A DNA stretch of 6,700 bases, taken from the NCBI GenBank assembly GCA_027621485.1, contig JAQCBG010000030.1:1-6700 (forward strand), given 5' to 3'. The stretch is from Pseudomonadota bacterium. GTDB lineage: Bacteria; Pseudomonadota; Alphaproteobacteria; Rickettsiales; Midichloriaceae. The translations under genes and the position numbers were made by a program. Positions 1 to 6,663 of this stretch are shown one piece after another (position 1 is the stretch's first letter; every line of letters starts with the position of its first letter). Below the pieces are notes generated by a model. It was not told the DNA's origin, searched no databases, and saw only the letters and a list, made by a program, of their open reading frames with translations.

Positions 1-243
1 GACTGGAAATGATGCGCCGCTGTATCCATATATATACTTAGAAACAAGTATATAATCTCCAACCATTAGTGTTGGAATCATTGAGCCAGAAGGGATTTTA
101 TAAGGTTCAATCCAAAATGTACGGATAATAAATGCAAATAATATTGCAATTATTATATCTTTAAAGAAATTAAATGCTTTTTTTATCTTGTTAGTTGAAA
201 AATTATCTTTTAGTACTTCACCTATCTGCTTTTCATTTATCAT
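1..243 (-). CDS. lepB: Signal peptidase I, N-terminal part (cut by window edge)
   Basis: Signal peptidase I is the inner-membrane serine protease that removes signal peptides from exported preproteins. The 81 visible residues read leftward from the ATG at 243. They show a polar, Lys-rich N-terminus (1-22), one hydrophobic membrane segment (about 30-43, [14 protein letters not shown]), then the family's box [16 protein letters not shown], in which Ser54 matches the catalytic serine (Ser90 in E. coli). The next conserved stretch, [12 protein letters not shown] (62-73), follows. The catalytic lysine and the rest of the periplasmic domain lie beyond the left edge. The ATG sits 9 nt after the nadK stop, with an in-frame stop just upstream, so this is the only reasonable start. 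No Shine-Dalgarno sequence is visible, and translation may be coupled to nadK. It is the last visible gene of a leftward rpmB-nadK-lepB cluster. Confidence 0.95.
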   Translation of the reverse strand, partial: MINEKQIGEVLKDNFSTNKIKKAFNFFKDIIIAILFAFIIRTFWIEPYKIPSGSMIPTLMVGDYILVSKYIYGYSGASFPV

Positions 244-252
244 AATAATTTT

Positions 253-1053
253 TCACATAAATTGCTCTTGCAGAACTCTATCCTCAAATCCCTCATGTTT
301 ATCAAATAAAATATTTAATTTAATATCTCTGCATTTAGAAACAGAGACTGTAAGTGCATCGCTAATTTCAAATGAATCTGCTGCAACTGCAATTGGCCTC
401 TTATTTGGAGAAAGATTGTTAAATTCTACAATACTATCAGAGGTGAGAAGAGCTCCTCGCCAATTTCTTGGCCTAAAAGGGCTAATTGGTGTAAGTGCTA
501 ATACATTTGCATTTAGAGGTAGTATTGGGCCGCCAACTGCAAAATTATATGCACTACTGCCTGCCGGAGTTGCAAATAATACACCATCTGCTTCGAGTTT
601 TTGAAGGCGTAATTCATTATTGATTTTTATCGAAATATTTGCGGCCTGATGACTTCTCCTTAGTATTGCAACTTCATTAATTGCAAGTGATGTACGAATC
701 TCACCAGAGGTGCTAGTAGCATGCATTTTTAAAGGATGTAGATTTACTGTAACTGCAGATTCTAATTTTTGAATGAATTGTTTTGCATCATCTTTTGATG
801 AAATATTCCTACGTGTATTTAAAAGGAATCCAAAAGAGCCGCAATTTATACCATATATAGGTATAGGATTTTTCATCACTTTGTGCAATACCTTAAGCAT
901 AAGGCCATCACCACCAAGAGTGATAACCAAATCAAACTCATTTGTATTGTCTTGAATATTACGGGCGCCAATATATCTCTCAAGTGCTCTTGCGACATCT
1001 ATTGAGAGCTTTGATGTATGATCTACTGCATAACCTATATTGTTATAACGCAT
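253..1053 (-). CDS. nadK: NAD kinase
   Basis: NAD kinase phosphorylates NAD to NADP with ATP (or polyphosphate) in the cytoplasm and is the only known bacterial source of NADP. The 266-residue product has the family's usual alphaproteobacterial length. Visible motifs in order: GGDG at 47-50 (catalytic Asp49), the NE motif at 126-127, the glycine-rich NAD-binding stretch DGVLFATPAGSSAYN (156-170) followed by GGPI, and LTPISPFRPRNWRG (187-200), typical of alphaproteobacterial members. The C-terminus, ILFDKHEGFEDRVLQEQF, also matches that group. The ATG at 1053 lies 30 nt after the rpmB stop and 9 nt separate its own stop from lepB, so the three genes are probably co-transcribed. No clear Shine-Dalgarno sequence is seen, and an ATG-CAT-TAA triplet run (1061-1069, minus strand) lies just upstream. 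All key residues are present, so it should be active. Confidence 0.96.
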   Translation of the reverse strand: MRYNNIGYAVDHTSKLSIDVARALERYIGARNIQDNTNEFDLVITLGGDGLMLKVLHKVMKNPIPIYGINCGSFGFLLNTRRNISSKDDAKQFIQKLESAVTVNLHPLKMHATSTSGEIRTSLAINEVAILRRSHQAANISIKINNELRLQKLEADGVLFATPAGSSAYNFAVGGPILPLNANVLALTPISPFRPRNWRGALLTSDSIVEFNNLSPNKRPIAVAADSFEISDALTVSVSKCRDIKLNILFDKHEGFEDRVLQEQFM

Positions 1054-1083
1054 ACTTTGCTTAATGCATAAAACAGGAACTTT

Positions 1084-1419
1084 TTATATGCTACTCAAAA
1101 GATCTGTTAAAATATCGTTATTTTTATTATCATTGCGAGTAGATAATTTCAAAATTCTGCGTTTTAAAATAGCGCCTTCTTTACTTAATTTAGAGAACGG
1201 AGCGGAAGAAAAATACGCATCTATTCCTCCATTATGCTCCACAGTTCGCATTCCATTAACTGTCATGCGCATCTTTATATTGCATTTTAGTACATCGCTT
1301 TTAAAAGTGAAATTTTGCATATTAGGTTTAAATTGATGCTTTGTCTTTCTATTAGAATGAGAGACTCGATTTCCAAATAAGACGCCCTTTTTTATGTTAA
1401 TTGAGCATTTTCTAGACAT
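1084..1419 (-). CDS. rpmB: Large ribosomal subunit protein bL28
   Basis: bL28 is a small basic protein of the 50S ribosomal subunit. The product starts MSRKC, continues with KKGVLFGNRVSHSNRKTKHQFKP in the N-terminal third, and has the strongly conserved MRTVEHNGGIDAY (about 57-69); all match the long alphaproteobacterial form (MSRRCELTGKGV..., LRTVEHRGGLDAF). At 111 residues it is longer than the roughly 97-residue alphaproteobacterial form and much longer than the 78 residues of E. coli. The extra part is a Lys/Asn-rich tail after the usual end (about 90-111). The ATG at 1419 is the natural start because the conserved MSRKC follows it. No Shine-Dalgarno sequence is evident. It is the first gene of the leftward cluster and its promoter must lie in the divergent spacer shared with coaE. 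Confidence 0.95.
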   Translation of the reverse strand: MSRKCSINIKKGVLFGNRVSHSNRKTKHQFKPNMQNFTFKSDVLKCNIKMRMTVNGMRTVEHNGGIDAYFSSAPFSKLSKEGAILKRRILKLSTRNDNKNNDILTDLLSSI

Positions 1420-1593
1420 ATTTTGACTTGTAATTTATAAATTAACGCTAACTGCAGAAGGTGCCATTCTAATGTTTTTTTGAAGAATGTAAATATTGTG
1501 AGATGGTATTTTTATTTGAATATTTAAATATTTCTTAGATTTATTAAAAGAAATGATATCTGACTGCATTCTAAATATAAGCAGCATGCAAAT
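1420..1593. promoter_or_regulatory. Divergent spacer between rpmB and coaE, expected to hold both promoters
   Basis: These 174 bp separate two diverging transcription units, so by position each promoter should be here. It is extremely AT-rich and many hexamers resemble -10 boxes, so I cannot choose. For coaE, TTGAAT (1516-1521) with TTTATT (1540-1545) is a weak pair. For rpmB, TATAAA on the minus strand around 1436-1441 is a -10-like box without a convincing -35. The spacer also contains a perfect 14-bp palindrome, AATATTTAAATATT (1519-1532). No RNA gene or riboswitch fold was recognised. Confidence 0.4.
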
Positions 1594-2247
1594 ATGAGAT
1601 GCTTTAAATTTAAAAAAATAAATCCTAGATCAGGTAATGTTATAGGATTTGCGGGAAAATTAGGATCTGGTAAGTCTTTCATTGCAAACAAGCTAATGAA
1701 ATATGGATATAAAGTTATAGATTCTGATTGCATTACAGCAAAAATATTAAGAGAAAATCATGAGGTAGGAAGAGAAGTTGTGCGACTCTTTCCAGAATGC
1801 AAAAGTTTTGATGGATGCATTAATAAACAGATTCTCTCTGATATTGTCTTTTCAAATACAAGAGATTTAAGAAGATTGGAATCCGTTTTGCATCCTGCAG
1901 TAAAGCAAGAGTGCAATAAAATGATTAATATAATAAAAGGCAAGAGAACGATTATTATGTTAATTCCTCTTCTAATAGAGCAAATCCTGGAAAAAAGCCC
2001 TCATTTAGTGAATGTAGATCAAATTGTATTAGTTGTTGCAGATGAGCATTTAAGATTAAAAAGATCTTTATTGCGCTTGCAAATGACAAAAGAAAAAGAT
2101 GACTTTATATCAAAAAGACAGTATGCGGCAAGAGCAAAACAAAAGTTTGCAAATTTAGAGATAAAAAGTAATAATCCACACTTTATTAGAAATATTCTAA
2201 AAAGGAAATTTAGTGCGGGAAGAAAAAAACGCAGAAATAGTACTTGA
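1594..2247 (+). CDS. coaE: Dephospho-CoA kinase
   Basis: CoaE phosphorylates the 3'-hydroxyl of dephospho-CoA with ATP, the last step of coenzyme A synthesis, in the cytoplasm. The 217-residue product shows a Walker A P-loop GKLGSGKS (21-28), the substrate-side DSD (43-45, DxD in the family), LESVLHP (95-101), PLLIE (125-129), and the arginine-rich lid RLKRSLLRLQMTKEKDDFISKR with the following KFANLEIKSNN (where family members have a DxxIxNN-type end). Family proteins usually begin only a few residues before the IGLTG strand; here about 14 extra residues precede it, but the ATG at 1594 is the only ATG, GTG or TTG start available between the upstream in-frame stop at 1561 and the P-loop. No Shine-Dalgarno sequence is seen. 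The last 11 codons overlap dnaQ and encode a very basic tail (KKRRNST end). coaE-dnaQ is a gene order well known in Alphaproteobacteria. Confidence 0.94.
   Translation: MRCFKFKKINPRSGNVIGFAGKLGSGKSFIANKLMKYGYKVIDSDCITAKILRENHEVGREVVRLFPECKSFDGCINKQILSDIVFSNTRDLRRLESVLHPAVKQECNKMINIIKGKRTIIMLIPLLIEQILEKSPHLVNVDQIVLVVADEHLRLKRSLLRLQMTKEKDDFISKRQYAARAKQKFANLEIKSNNPHFIRNILKRKFSAGRKKRRNST
2202..2206 (+). promoter_or_regulatory. Ribosome binding site that fixes the GTG start of dnaQ
   Basis: AAGGA lies inside the 3' end of coaE, with 6 nt between it and the GTG at 2213. It is among the best Shine-Dalgarno matches in the window. The only in-frame alternative region upstream is closed by a TAA at 2198-2200, and the exonuclease motif DTETTG begins only 12 codons into the gene, so this site decides the start. 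Confidence 0.75.
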
Positions 2248-2920
2248 TACTGAGACAACTGGTCTTAGTACAAAAGATGGCCATAAAATCATAGAAATTG
2301 GATGCGTCAAGTTAATAGATAGGAAAGAAATAGAGGATGTATTTCATGTATATATAAATCCTAAGCGCCCCGTTAGTATTAGTGCATTTGCTATTCATAA
2401 AATTTCTGATCAGTTTTTATCTGATAAGCCAGTATTTTCTGCGATTGTAGAGGATTTTTTAAAATTTATTGGTAAGAGCAAATTAATTATTCATAACGCA
2501 AGCTTTGATATAAGATTTTTAAATCATGAGCTTTCTATCCTTGGCTTGCCATTAATTGAAATGTCAAGAGCAGTGGATACACTTGCAATTGCAAGGCGTA
2601 AATTTCCCGGTGCGCAGGCAACATTAGATGCACTTTGTAAAAGATTTGATATTAGTTTGCATTCAAGAGAATTTGGTCATGGAGCGCTTGTAGATGCAAG
2701 ACTTCTTGCTGCAGTTTATTCTGAAATGATGAAAAGCGATCAAGCAAATTTATTACTGCAAAAACCATCTTATCATATCAAAAAAAATAACTTTAAAGAA
2801 AATAAATTTTTGAAATTACAAAATAGAAAATTTACTTTTTCATCAGATGAAATGGAGGCACATTTAGATATGCTTGCTAAAATCGATAAACCAATATGGA
2901 AAAATAAAGGATCTTCTTAA
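2213..2920 (+). CDS. dnaQ: DNA polymerase III epsilon subunit (3'-5' proofreading exonuclease)
   Basis: Epsilon removes misincorporated bases at the replication fork, bound between the alpha polymerase subunit and the beta clamp. The 235-residue product is of usual length. The DEDDh exonuclease motifs are complete: Exo I DTETTG with Asp12 and Glu14, Exo II HNASFD with Asp99, and Exo III HGALVD with His156 and Asp161 (E. coli D12, E14, D103, H162, D167). QANLLL at 177-182 sits where E. coli has its clamp-binding QTSMAF and fits the QxxLxL pattern. A Lys/Asn-rich linker (about 185-205) leads to a C-terminal segment, FSSDEMEAHLDMLAKIDKPIW (209-229), that resembles the alpha-binding end of alphaproteobacterial homologues. 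The start is GTG, overlapping coaE by 35 nt in another frame, supported by a good AAGGA site. secB, which often follows dnaQ in Alphaproteobacteria, is absent here. Confidence 0.95.
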   Translation: MREEKNAEIVLDTETTGLSTKDGHKIIEIGCVKLIDRKEIEDVFHVYINPKRPVSISAFAIHKISDQFLSDKPVFSAIVEDFLKFIGKSKLIIHNASFDIRFLNHELSILGLPLIEMSRAVDTLAIARRKFPGAQATLDALCKRFDISLHSREFGHGALVDARLLAAVYSEMMKSDQANLLLQKPSYHIKKNNFKENKFLKLQNRKFTFSSDEMEAHLDMLAKIDKPIWKNKGSS

Positions 2921-2945
2921 CACAAAATCTCAATACAATTGCAAG

Positions 2946-2966
2946 ATTGATATAAATCAATTTTTT
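2946..2966 (+). terminator. Weak AT-rich hairpin with T-tract after dnaQ
   Basis: ATTGAT (2946-2951) and ATCAAT (2956-2961) pair around a 4-nt loop, and pairing can extend outward by a G-T wobble and A-T pairs. The 3' arm runs into a six-T tract (2961-2966). It starts 25 nt after the dnaQ stop, the right place to end coaE-dnaQ transcription. The stem is nearly all A/T, so it would be weak and such hairpins arise by chance in this composition. Confidence 0.4.
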
Positions 2967-3041
2967 AGAGATTTAGATTCGATAATAGAATTTTTATATG
3001 CCTTATATGATAACTGGAAGTAAAAAATTCATTACTTGGTA

Positions 3042-3070
3042 CTTGAGAAATTAAGTTCAGATCACTACAT
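3042..3070 (+). promoter_or_regulatory. Possible heat-shock (sigma-32 type) promoter of dnaK
   Basis: CTTGAG (3042-3047) followed after 15 nt by CACTACAT (3063-3070) resembles the RpoH promoter pattern (CTTGAA, 13-15 nt, CCCATnT-like), with several mismatches in the -10 half. It would start transcription about 45 nt before the dnaK ATG. A housekeeping -10-like TATGAT at 3006-3011 lies further upstream but without a good -35. No CIRCE inverted repeat is present in the leader. The rest of the 201-bp spacer (2921-3121) holds no gene that I can see. Confidence 0.3.
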
Positions 3071-3121
3071 CAAGAATCAGAAAATTCAATAGAGCATAAA
3101 CATTACAAAGGTATTAATAAT

Positions 3122-5020
3122 ATGAGTGAAGTAATAGGAATAGATCTTGGGACAACAAATTCTTGCGTTGCCGTGATGGATGGAAAGACTCCAAAGGTTA
3201 TAGAGAATTCTGAAGGTGCACGTACAACTCCTTCTATATTTGCAATTACAGAGAAGGGAGAGCGTTTAGTTGGACAATCTGCAAAGAGGCAGGCTGTGAC
3301 AAATCATAGCAATACAATATTTGCAAGTAAAAGATTGATGGGTCTTAGTTTTAATGATCCAAAAACAAAAGATATAATATCTAAAACGCCATATAAAATC
3401 ATTAAGTCGAAATCTGGAGATGCCTGGGTAAGAGTTCAAGGAGAGGATATGGCGCCAAGTCAAATTGGAGCAAATATACTTAAAAAAATGAAGGAGACAG
3501 CAGAAGATTTTTTAGGAAAGTCAGTAACAAAGGCTGTGATTACGGTTCCTGCATATTTTAATGATTCTCAAAGACAAGCAACAAAAGATGCTGGAAAAAT
3601 AGCGGGCCTTGAAGTTTTGCGTATTATCAATGAGCCAACAGCGGCATCGCTTGCATATGGTCTTGAAAAAAATGGATCTCAAGTTATTGCAGTATATGAT
3701 CTTGGAGGAGGAACTTTTGATGTTTCTATTTTAGAGATTGGAGATGGAGTATTTGAAGTAAAAGCAACAAATGGCGATACATTTCTTGGAGGGGAGGATT
3801 TTGATGCTCGTATTTTAGATTATTTATGTTTAGAATTTAAAAAAGAGAGCGGAATAGATTTAACAAAAGACCCGCTAGCTCTTCAAAGACTTAAAGAAGC
3901 TGCTGAAAAGGCAAAAATAGAGCTTTCAAGTAGCGTAGAGACAGATATTAATTTACCATATATTACTGCAGATTCAAGCGGACCAAAGCATCTGAATATT
4001 AAGCTTTTACGAGCTAAATTAGAAGAATTGGTGGGCGATCTAATTAGAAAAAGTCTAGATCCTTGTCGTGCCGCACTTAAAGATGCTGGTGTTGAGATTA
4101 GCGAGATTAATGATGTTGTGCTTGTTGGTGGTATGACAAGAATGCCAAAAGTGCAAGAGGAAGTAGAGAAATTCTTTGGAAAAAAACCTCACAGAGGTGT
4201 AAATCCTGATGAAGTTGTTGCGATAGGTGCTGCAATTCAAGGCGCAATCCTTAGCGGTGGAGTTAAAGATGTTGTGTTACTAGATGTTAGTCCACTTTCT
4301 ATAGGACTTGAAACTCTTGGTGGTGTATTTACGCCGCTAATAGAGCGCAACACAACAATACCAACTAAGAAAAGCCAGGTATTTTCGACAGCAGAAGATA
4401 ATCAAAATACTGTAACGATCAGAGTATTTCAAGGAGAGAGAAAGATTGCTTCTGCCAATAAATTTCTTGGTCAATTTAATTTAGATGGTATTGCGCCTGC
4501 TCCAAGAGGAATGCCGCAAATTGAAGTGACATTTGATGTTGATGCAAATGGTATATTGCATGTATCTGCAAAAGACAAAGCAACTGGTAAAGAACAGAAA
4601 ATTACTATCCAATCATCCGGAGGTCTTTCAAAAGACGAAATAGAACAAATGGTTCAAGATGCTCAGAAACATTCTGAAGAAGATGAAAAGCAGAAAGAGT
4701 TAGTTGATGCAAAAAATAGCGCAAGTAGTATGATTCATACGGCAGAGCGAAGTATTAATGAACATAAAGACAAGTTATCTGATGAGGAAAAGAATTCTAT
4801 CGAGGAATCTATTGCAGAGTTACGTAAAGCTTTAGAAGAGGAAGATTTAGAGAAAATTAAAGACAAAACGCAAAATCTCTCTGAAAATGCAATGAAGATT
4901 GGGCAAAAAATATATCAAAATCAGTCTGAAGAAGCTAATAACAATAATACATCTGATAACTCAGAGTCATCAGATGAAAAGGTTGTTGATGCTGAATTTG
5001 AGGTGAAAGATAAAAAATAA
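3122..5020 (+). CDS. dnaK: Molecular chaperone DnaK (Hsp70)
   Basis: DnaK binds exposed hydrophobic stretches of unfolded proteins in an ATP-driven cycle with DnaJ and GrpE in the cytoplasm. The 632-residue product is full length (E. coli 638). The nucleotide-binding domain (about 1-380) has [14 protein letters not shown] (5-18), VPAYFND (142-148), [12 protein letters not shown] (169-180), DLGGGTFD (193-200, with Thr198 at the E. coli Thr199 position) and VGGMTRMP (335-342). The linker is [11 protein letters not shown] (383-393). The substrate-binding domain follows (about 394-505), then the helical lid and an Asn/Ser/Glu-rich disordered tail (about 602-620) ending in [12 protein letters not shown], the conserved C-terminal motif. 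ATG 3122 is preceded by AAAGG (3107-3111) at 10 nt. It is flanked by dnaQ and tig; no dnaJ or grpE is adjacent. A hairpin terminator follows, so it is probably transcribed alone. Confidence 0.98.
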   Translation: MSEVIGIDLGTTNSCVAVMDGKTPKVIENSEGARTTPSIFAITEKGERLVGQSAKRQAVTNHSNTIFASKRLMGLSFNDPKTKDIISKTPYKIIKSKSGDAWVRVQGEDMAPSQIGANILKKMKETAEDFLGKSVTKAVITVPAYFNDSQRQATKDAGKIAGLEVLRIINEPTAASLAYGLEKNGSQVIAVYDLGGGTFDVSILEIGDGVFEVKATNGDTFLGGEDFDARILDYLCLEFKKESGIDLTKDPLALQRLKEAAEKAKIELSSSVETDINLPYITADSSGPKHLNIKLLRAKLEELVGDLIRKSLDPCRAALKDAGVEISEINDVVLVGGMTRMPKVQEEVEKFFGKKPHRGVNPDEVVAIGAAIQGAILSGGVKDVVLLDVSPLSIGLETLGGVFTPLIERNTTIPTKKSQVFSTAEDNQNTVTIRVFQGERKIASANKFLGQFNLDGIAPAPRGMPQIEVTFDVDANGILHVSAKDKATGKEQKITIQSSGGLSKDEIEQMVQDAQKHSEEDEKQKELVDAKNSASSMIHTAERSINEHKDKLSDEEKNSIEESIAELRKALEEEDLEKIKDKTQNLSENAMKIGQKIYQNQSEEANNNNTSDNSESSDEKVVDAEFEVKDKK

Positions 5021-5072
5021 TTGCCAATTCTTTATAGCATCAAAAGCTTTATAAATTACATGGAATTGAGAT

Positions 5073-5108
5073 GCGCTCTAAAATTGAAGATTATAGAGCG
5101 CTTTCTTA
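5073..5108 (+). terminator. Rho-independent terminator of dnaK
   Basis: GCGCTCTA (5073-5080) and TAGAGCGC (5094-5101) form a perfect 8-bp stem with a 13-nt loop, followed by the T-rich TTTCTTAT. It begins 52 nt after the dnaK stop. Its G/C content stands out against the surrounding spacer, which makes chance unlikely. The loop is longer than typical and the T-tract is interrupted by one C. Confidence 0.7.
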
Positions 5109-5285
5109 TAGTTTCATTTTGCAGATTTTGCTGTGGAAAATTTTTTGCAGTCTTTTTATATGCTGGCTGTTAATAGATATGGCGCGCATTATGCATTCAT
5201 AATTTTACTTTAATTTCTGGTTGATATATTTTTATGATTGCTTTATTTCTGATGAAAACTAATTAGTTAATTAAATGAATTAAAA
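5109..5285 (+). promoter_or_regulatory. Leader region of tig, likely holding its promoter
   Basis: Because a terminator closes dnaK, tig probably has its own promoter here. The candidates are weak: TATGAT (5233-5238) is a good -10-like box but its -35 (TTAATT, 5210-5215) is poor, and TTGATA (5221-5226) lacks a good -10. Other visible items are three copies of an octamer TTTTGC(A/T)G (5117, 5126, 5143), a small A/T hairpin ATTATG-CATT-CATAAT (5188-5203), and a perfect 12-bp palindrome AACTAATTAGTT (5257-5268) ending 17 nt before the tig start. No RNA gene or protein gene was recognised. Confidence 0.35.
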
Positions 5286-6605
5286 ATGGAAGTTACAAAT
5301 CTTAAGGATCAAAATCTTTACAAGGAATTTCATTGCATTATTCCTTACGATGTCATTGATGCAAAAGTAACGGAAGAGTTAATGGAGGTTGCTAAAACTT
5401 TTAAGATAGCAGGCTTTAGAGAGGGTAAAGTTCCAATTAGTATGGTAAAGCTTCGCGTTGGAGGTGAAATAGAGGCGCGAGTAAAAGAAAGTGAATTAAG
5501 AGCCGCTGTTGCATCTATTGCTAGTGATAATAATTTAACGCCTGTAACAGATCCTAAAATTACAGTCCAGGCATTTAATAAAGAAAATGGATTGGATTTC
5601 AAAGTGGAATTCACTGTAATGCCGCTTATGCCAAAGATTGAGCTATCAAGCATGAATATTGAATTCCTTGAGGTGAGCGCTATAGAGAGTGATATTGAGA
5701 AAGCTTCTGCTGAAGTTTTAGAGAATTTTAAAGAGGAAATTCAAACTCCAGATGGTTATGAAGCAAAATCTGGAGATATAGTACAAATAAACTTTGATGG
5801 CAAAATTCACGGCAAGGCATTTGAAGGTGGTTCTGGAAAGGGTGTGAAGTTAGAAATTGGAAGAGGTGCATTTCTTGAAGATTTCGAAAAGCAATTAATA
5901 GGGGTTAAGAAATCTGATACAAAGAAAATAAATATTATATTTCCGAATCACTATTCTAGATTTGCTGGGCAATCTGCAGTTTTTGATATTGAAGTGCTTG
6001 ATGTTTTCAATGCAAAGATATCAGATTCTATAGATGAAGATTTTGCAAAGAGAATTGGAGCTGAGAATTTAGAGACTTTAAAAAAGAGCATACAAGAAAA
6101 AGTCAATTACGATGTAATGATTGCATCTAGGATGCACAATAAAAGGGTATTATTTGATAAATTGAATGATCAAATGACATTCGAAGTGCCCCATAATTTA
6201 ATAAAAGCGGATTTTGAATCTATTTTCGATGATATGAAGAAAAAAAGAGCGCAGGGTGATGAATCTTTTGTATCTAAGAGTGATGATGAATTAAGACAAC
6301 AATGTCAATCTCTTGCTGAAAGAAGAGTAAGGCTTGGGCTATATTTAACAGAAATCGCAAGATTAAATAACATTGTAGTTACAGAAGAAGAGATAAAACA
6401 AGCTGTAAATGAGCAAATTAAAAGAGTGCCTGCGCAAGAGAAACAAATAAGAGATTTTTATAGTAAAAAAGAAAATTTAGGTAGATTAGAAGGGCCGATA
6501 CTGGAGGAAAAATGTGTTGATTTCATGTTTTCAAGAGTAGATCTTCAGAAAAAAAATATGACTTCTGAAGAGTTTACCGAATACGTTAAAAATTATCAAA
6601 GTTGA
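5286..6605 (+). CDS. tig: Trigger factor (ribosome-bound chaperone and peptidyl-prolyl isomerase)
   Basis: Trigger factor docks at the ribosome exit tunnel next to uL23 and shields nascent chains; its middle domain isomerises proline bonds. The 439-residue product is near the usual length (E. coli 432). The N-terminal ribosome-binding domain (1 to about 115) has the signature GFREGKVP at 43-50, matching E. coli GFRKGKVP at the same positions. The FKBP-type domain runs from about 155 to 242 (SGDIVQINFDGKIHGKAFEGG, then GAFLEDFEKQLIGVKKSD, then FPNHYSRFAGQSAVFDIEV). The helical C-terminal arms (about 245-439) hold substrate. ATG 5286 fits the family start (MEVTNL...); no Shine-Dalgarno sequence precedes it, and a two-codon ATG-AAT-TAA run (5275-5283) ends 2 nt upstream. 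It follows dnaK after a terminator and precedes probable clpP by 58 nt, the common tig-clpP order. Confidence 0.97.
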   Translation: MEVTNLKDQNLYKEFHCIIPYDVIDAKVTEELMEVAKTFKIAGFREGKVPISMVKLRVGGEIEARVKESELRAAVASIASDNNLTPVTDPKITVQAFNKENGLDFKVEFTVMPLMPKIELSSMNIEFLEVSAIESDIEKASAEVLENFKEEIQTPDGYEAKSGDIVQINFDGKIHGKAFEGGSGKGVKLEIGRGAFLEDFEKQLIGVKKSDTKKINIIFPNHYSRFAGQSAVFDIEVLDVFNAKISDSIDEDFAKRIGAENLETLKKSIQEKVNYDVMIASRMHNKRVLFDKLNDQMTFEVPHNLIKADFESIFDDMKKKRAQGDESFVSKSDDELRQQCQSLAERRVRLGLYLTEIARLNNIVVTEEEIKQAVNEQIKRVPAQEKQIRDFYSKKENLGRLEGPILEEKCVDFMFSRVDLQKKNMTSEEFTEYVKNYQS

Positions 6606-6663
6606 TGTATTATACAATAATGTTTCTGTGGTGCTGTTAATCTTTGCTCATTCACTTTTATAA

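Noticed and set aside
188..604. 138-codon open frame on the plus strand
   Set aside because: It lies antisense to nadK and the lepB start, has no recognisable domain, and its composition follows the opposite-strand genes.
2994..3009. Direct repeat TTATATG-CC-TTATATG in the dnaK leader
   Set aside because: Low-complexity AT-rich repeat of only two copies; expected by chance in this composition.
5188..5203. Small hairpin ATTATG-CATT-CATAAT as a second terminator before tig
   Set aside because: Short A/T stem with only four T residues after it; the clear terminator lies upstream at 5073.
5345..5653. 102-codon open frame on the minus strand inside tig
   Set aside because: Antisense shadow of the trigger factor gene; no domain or ribosome binding site.
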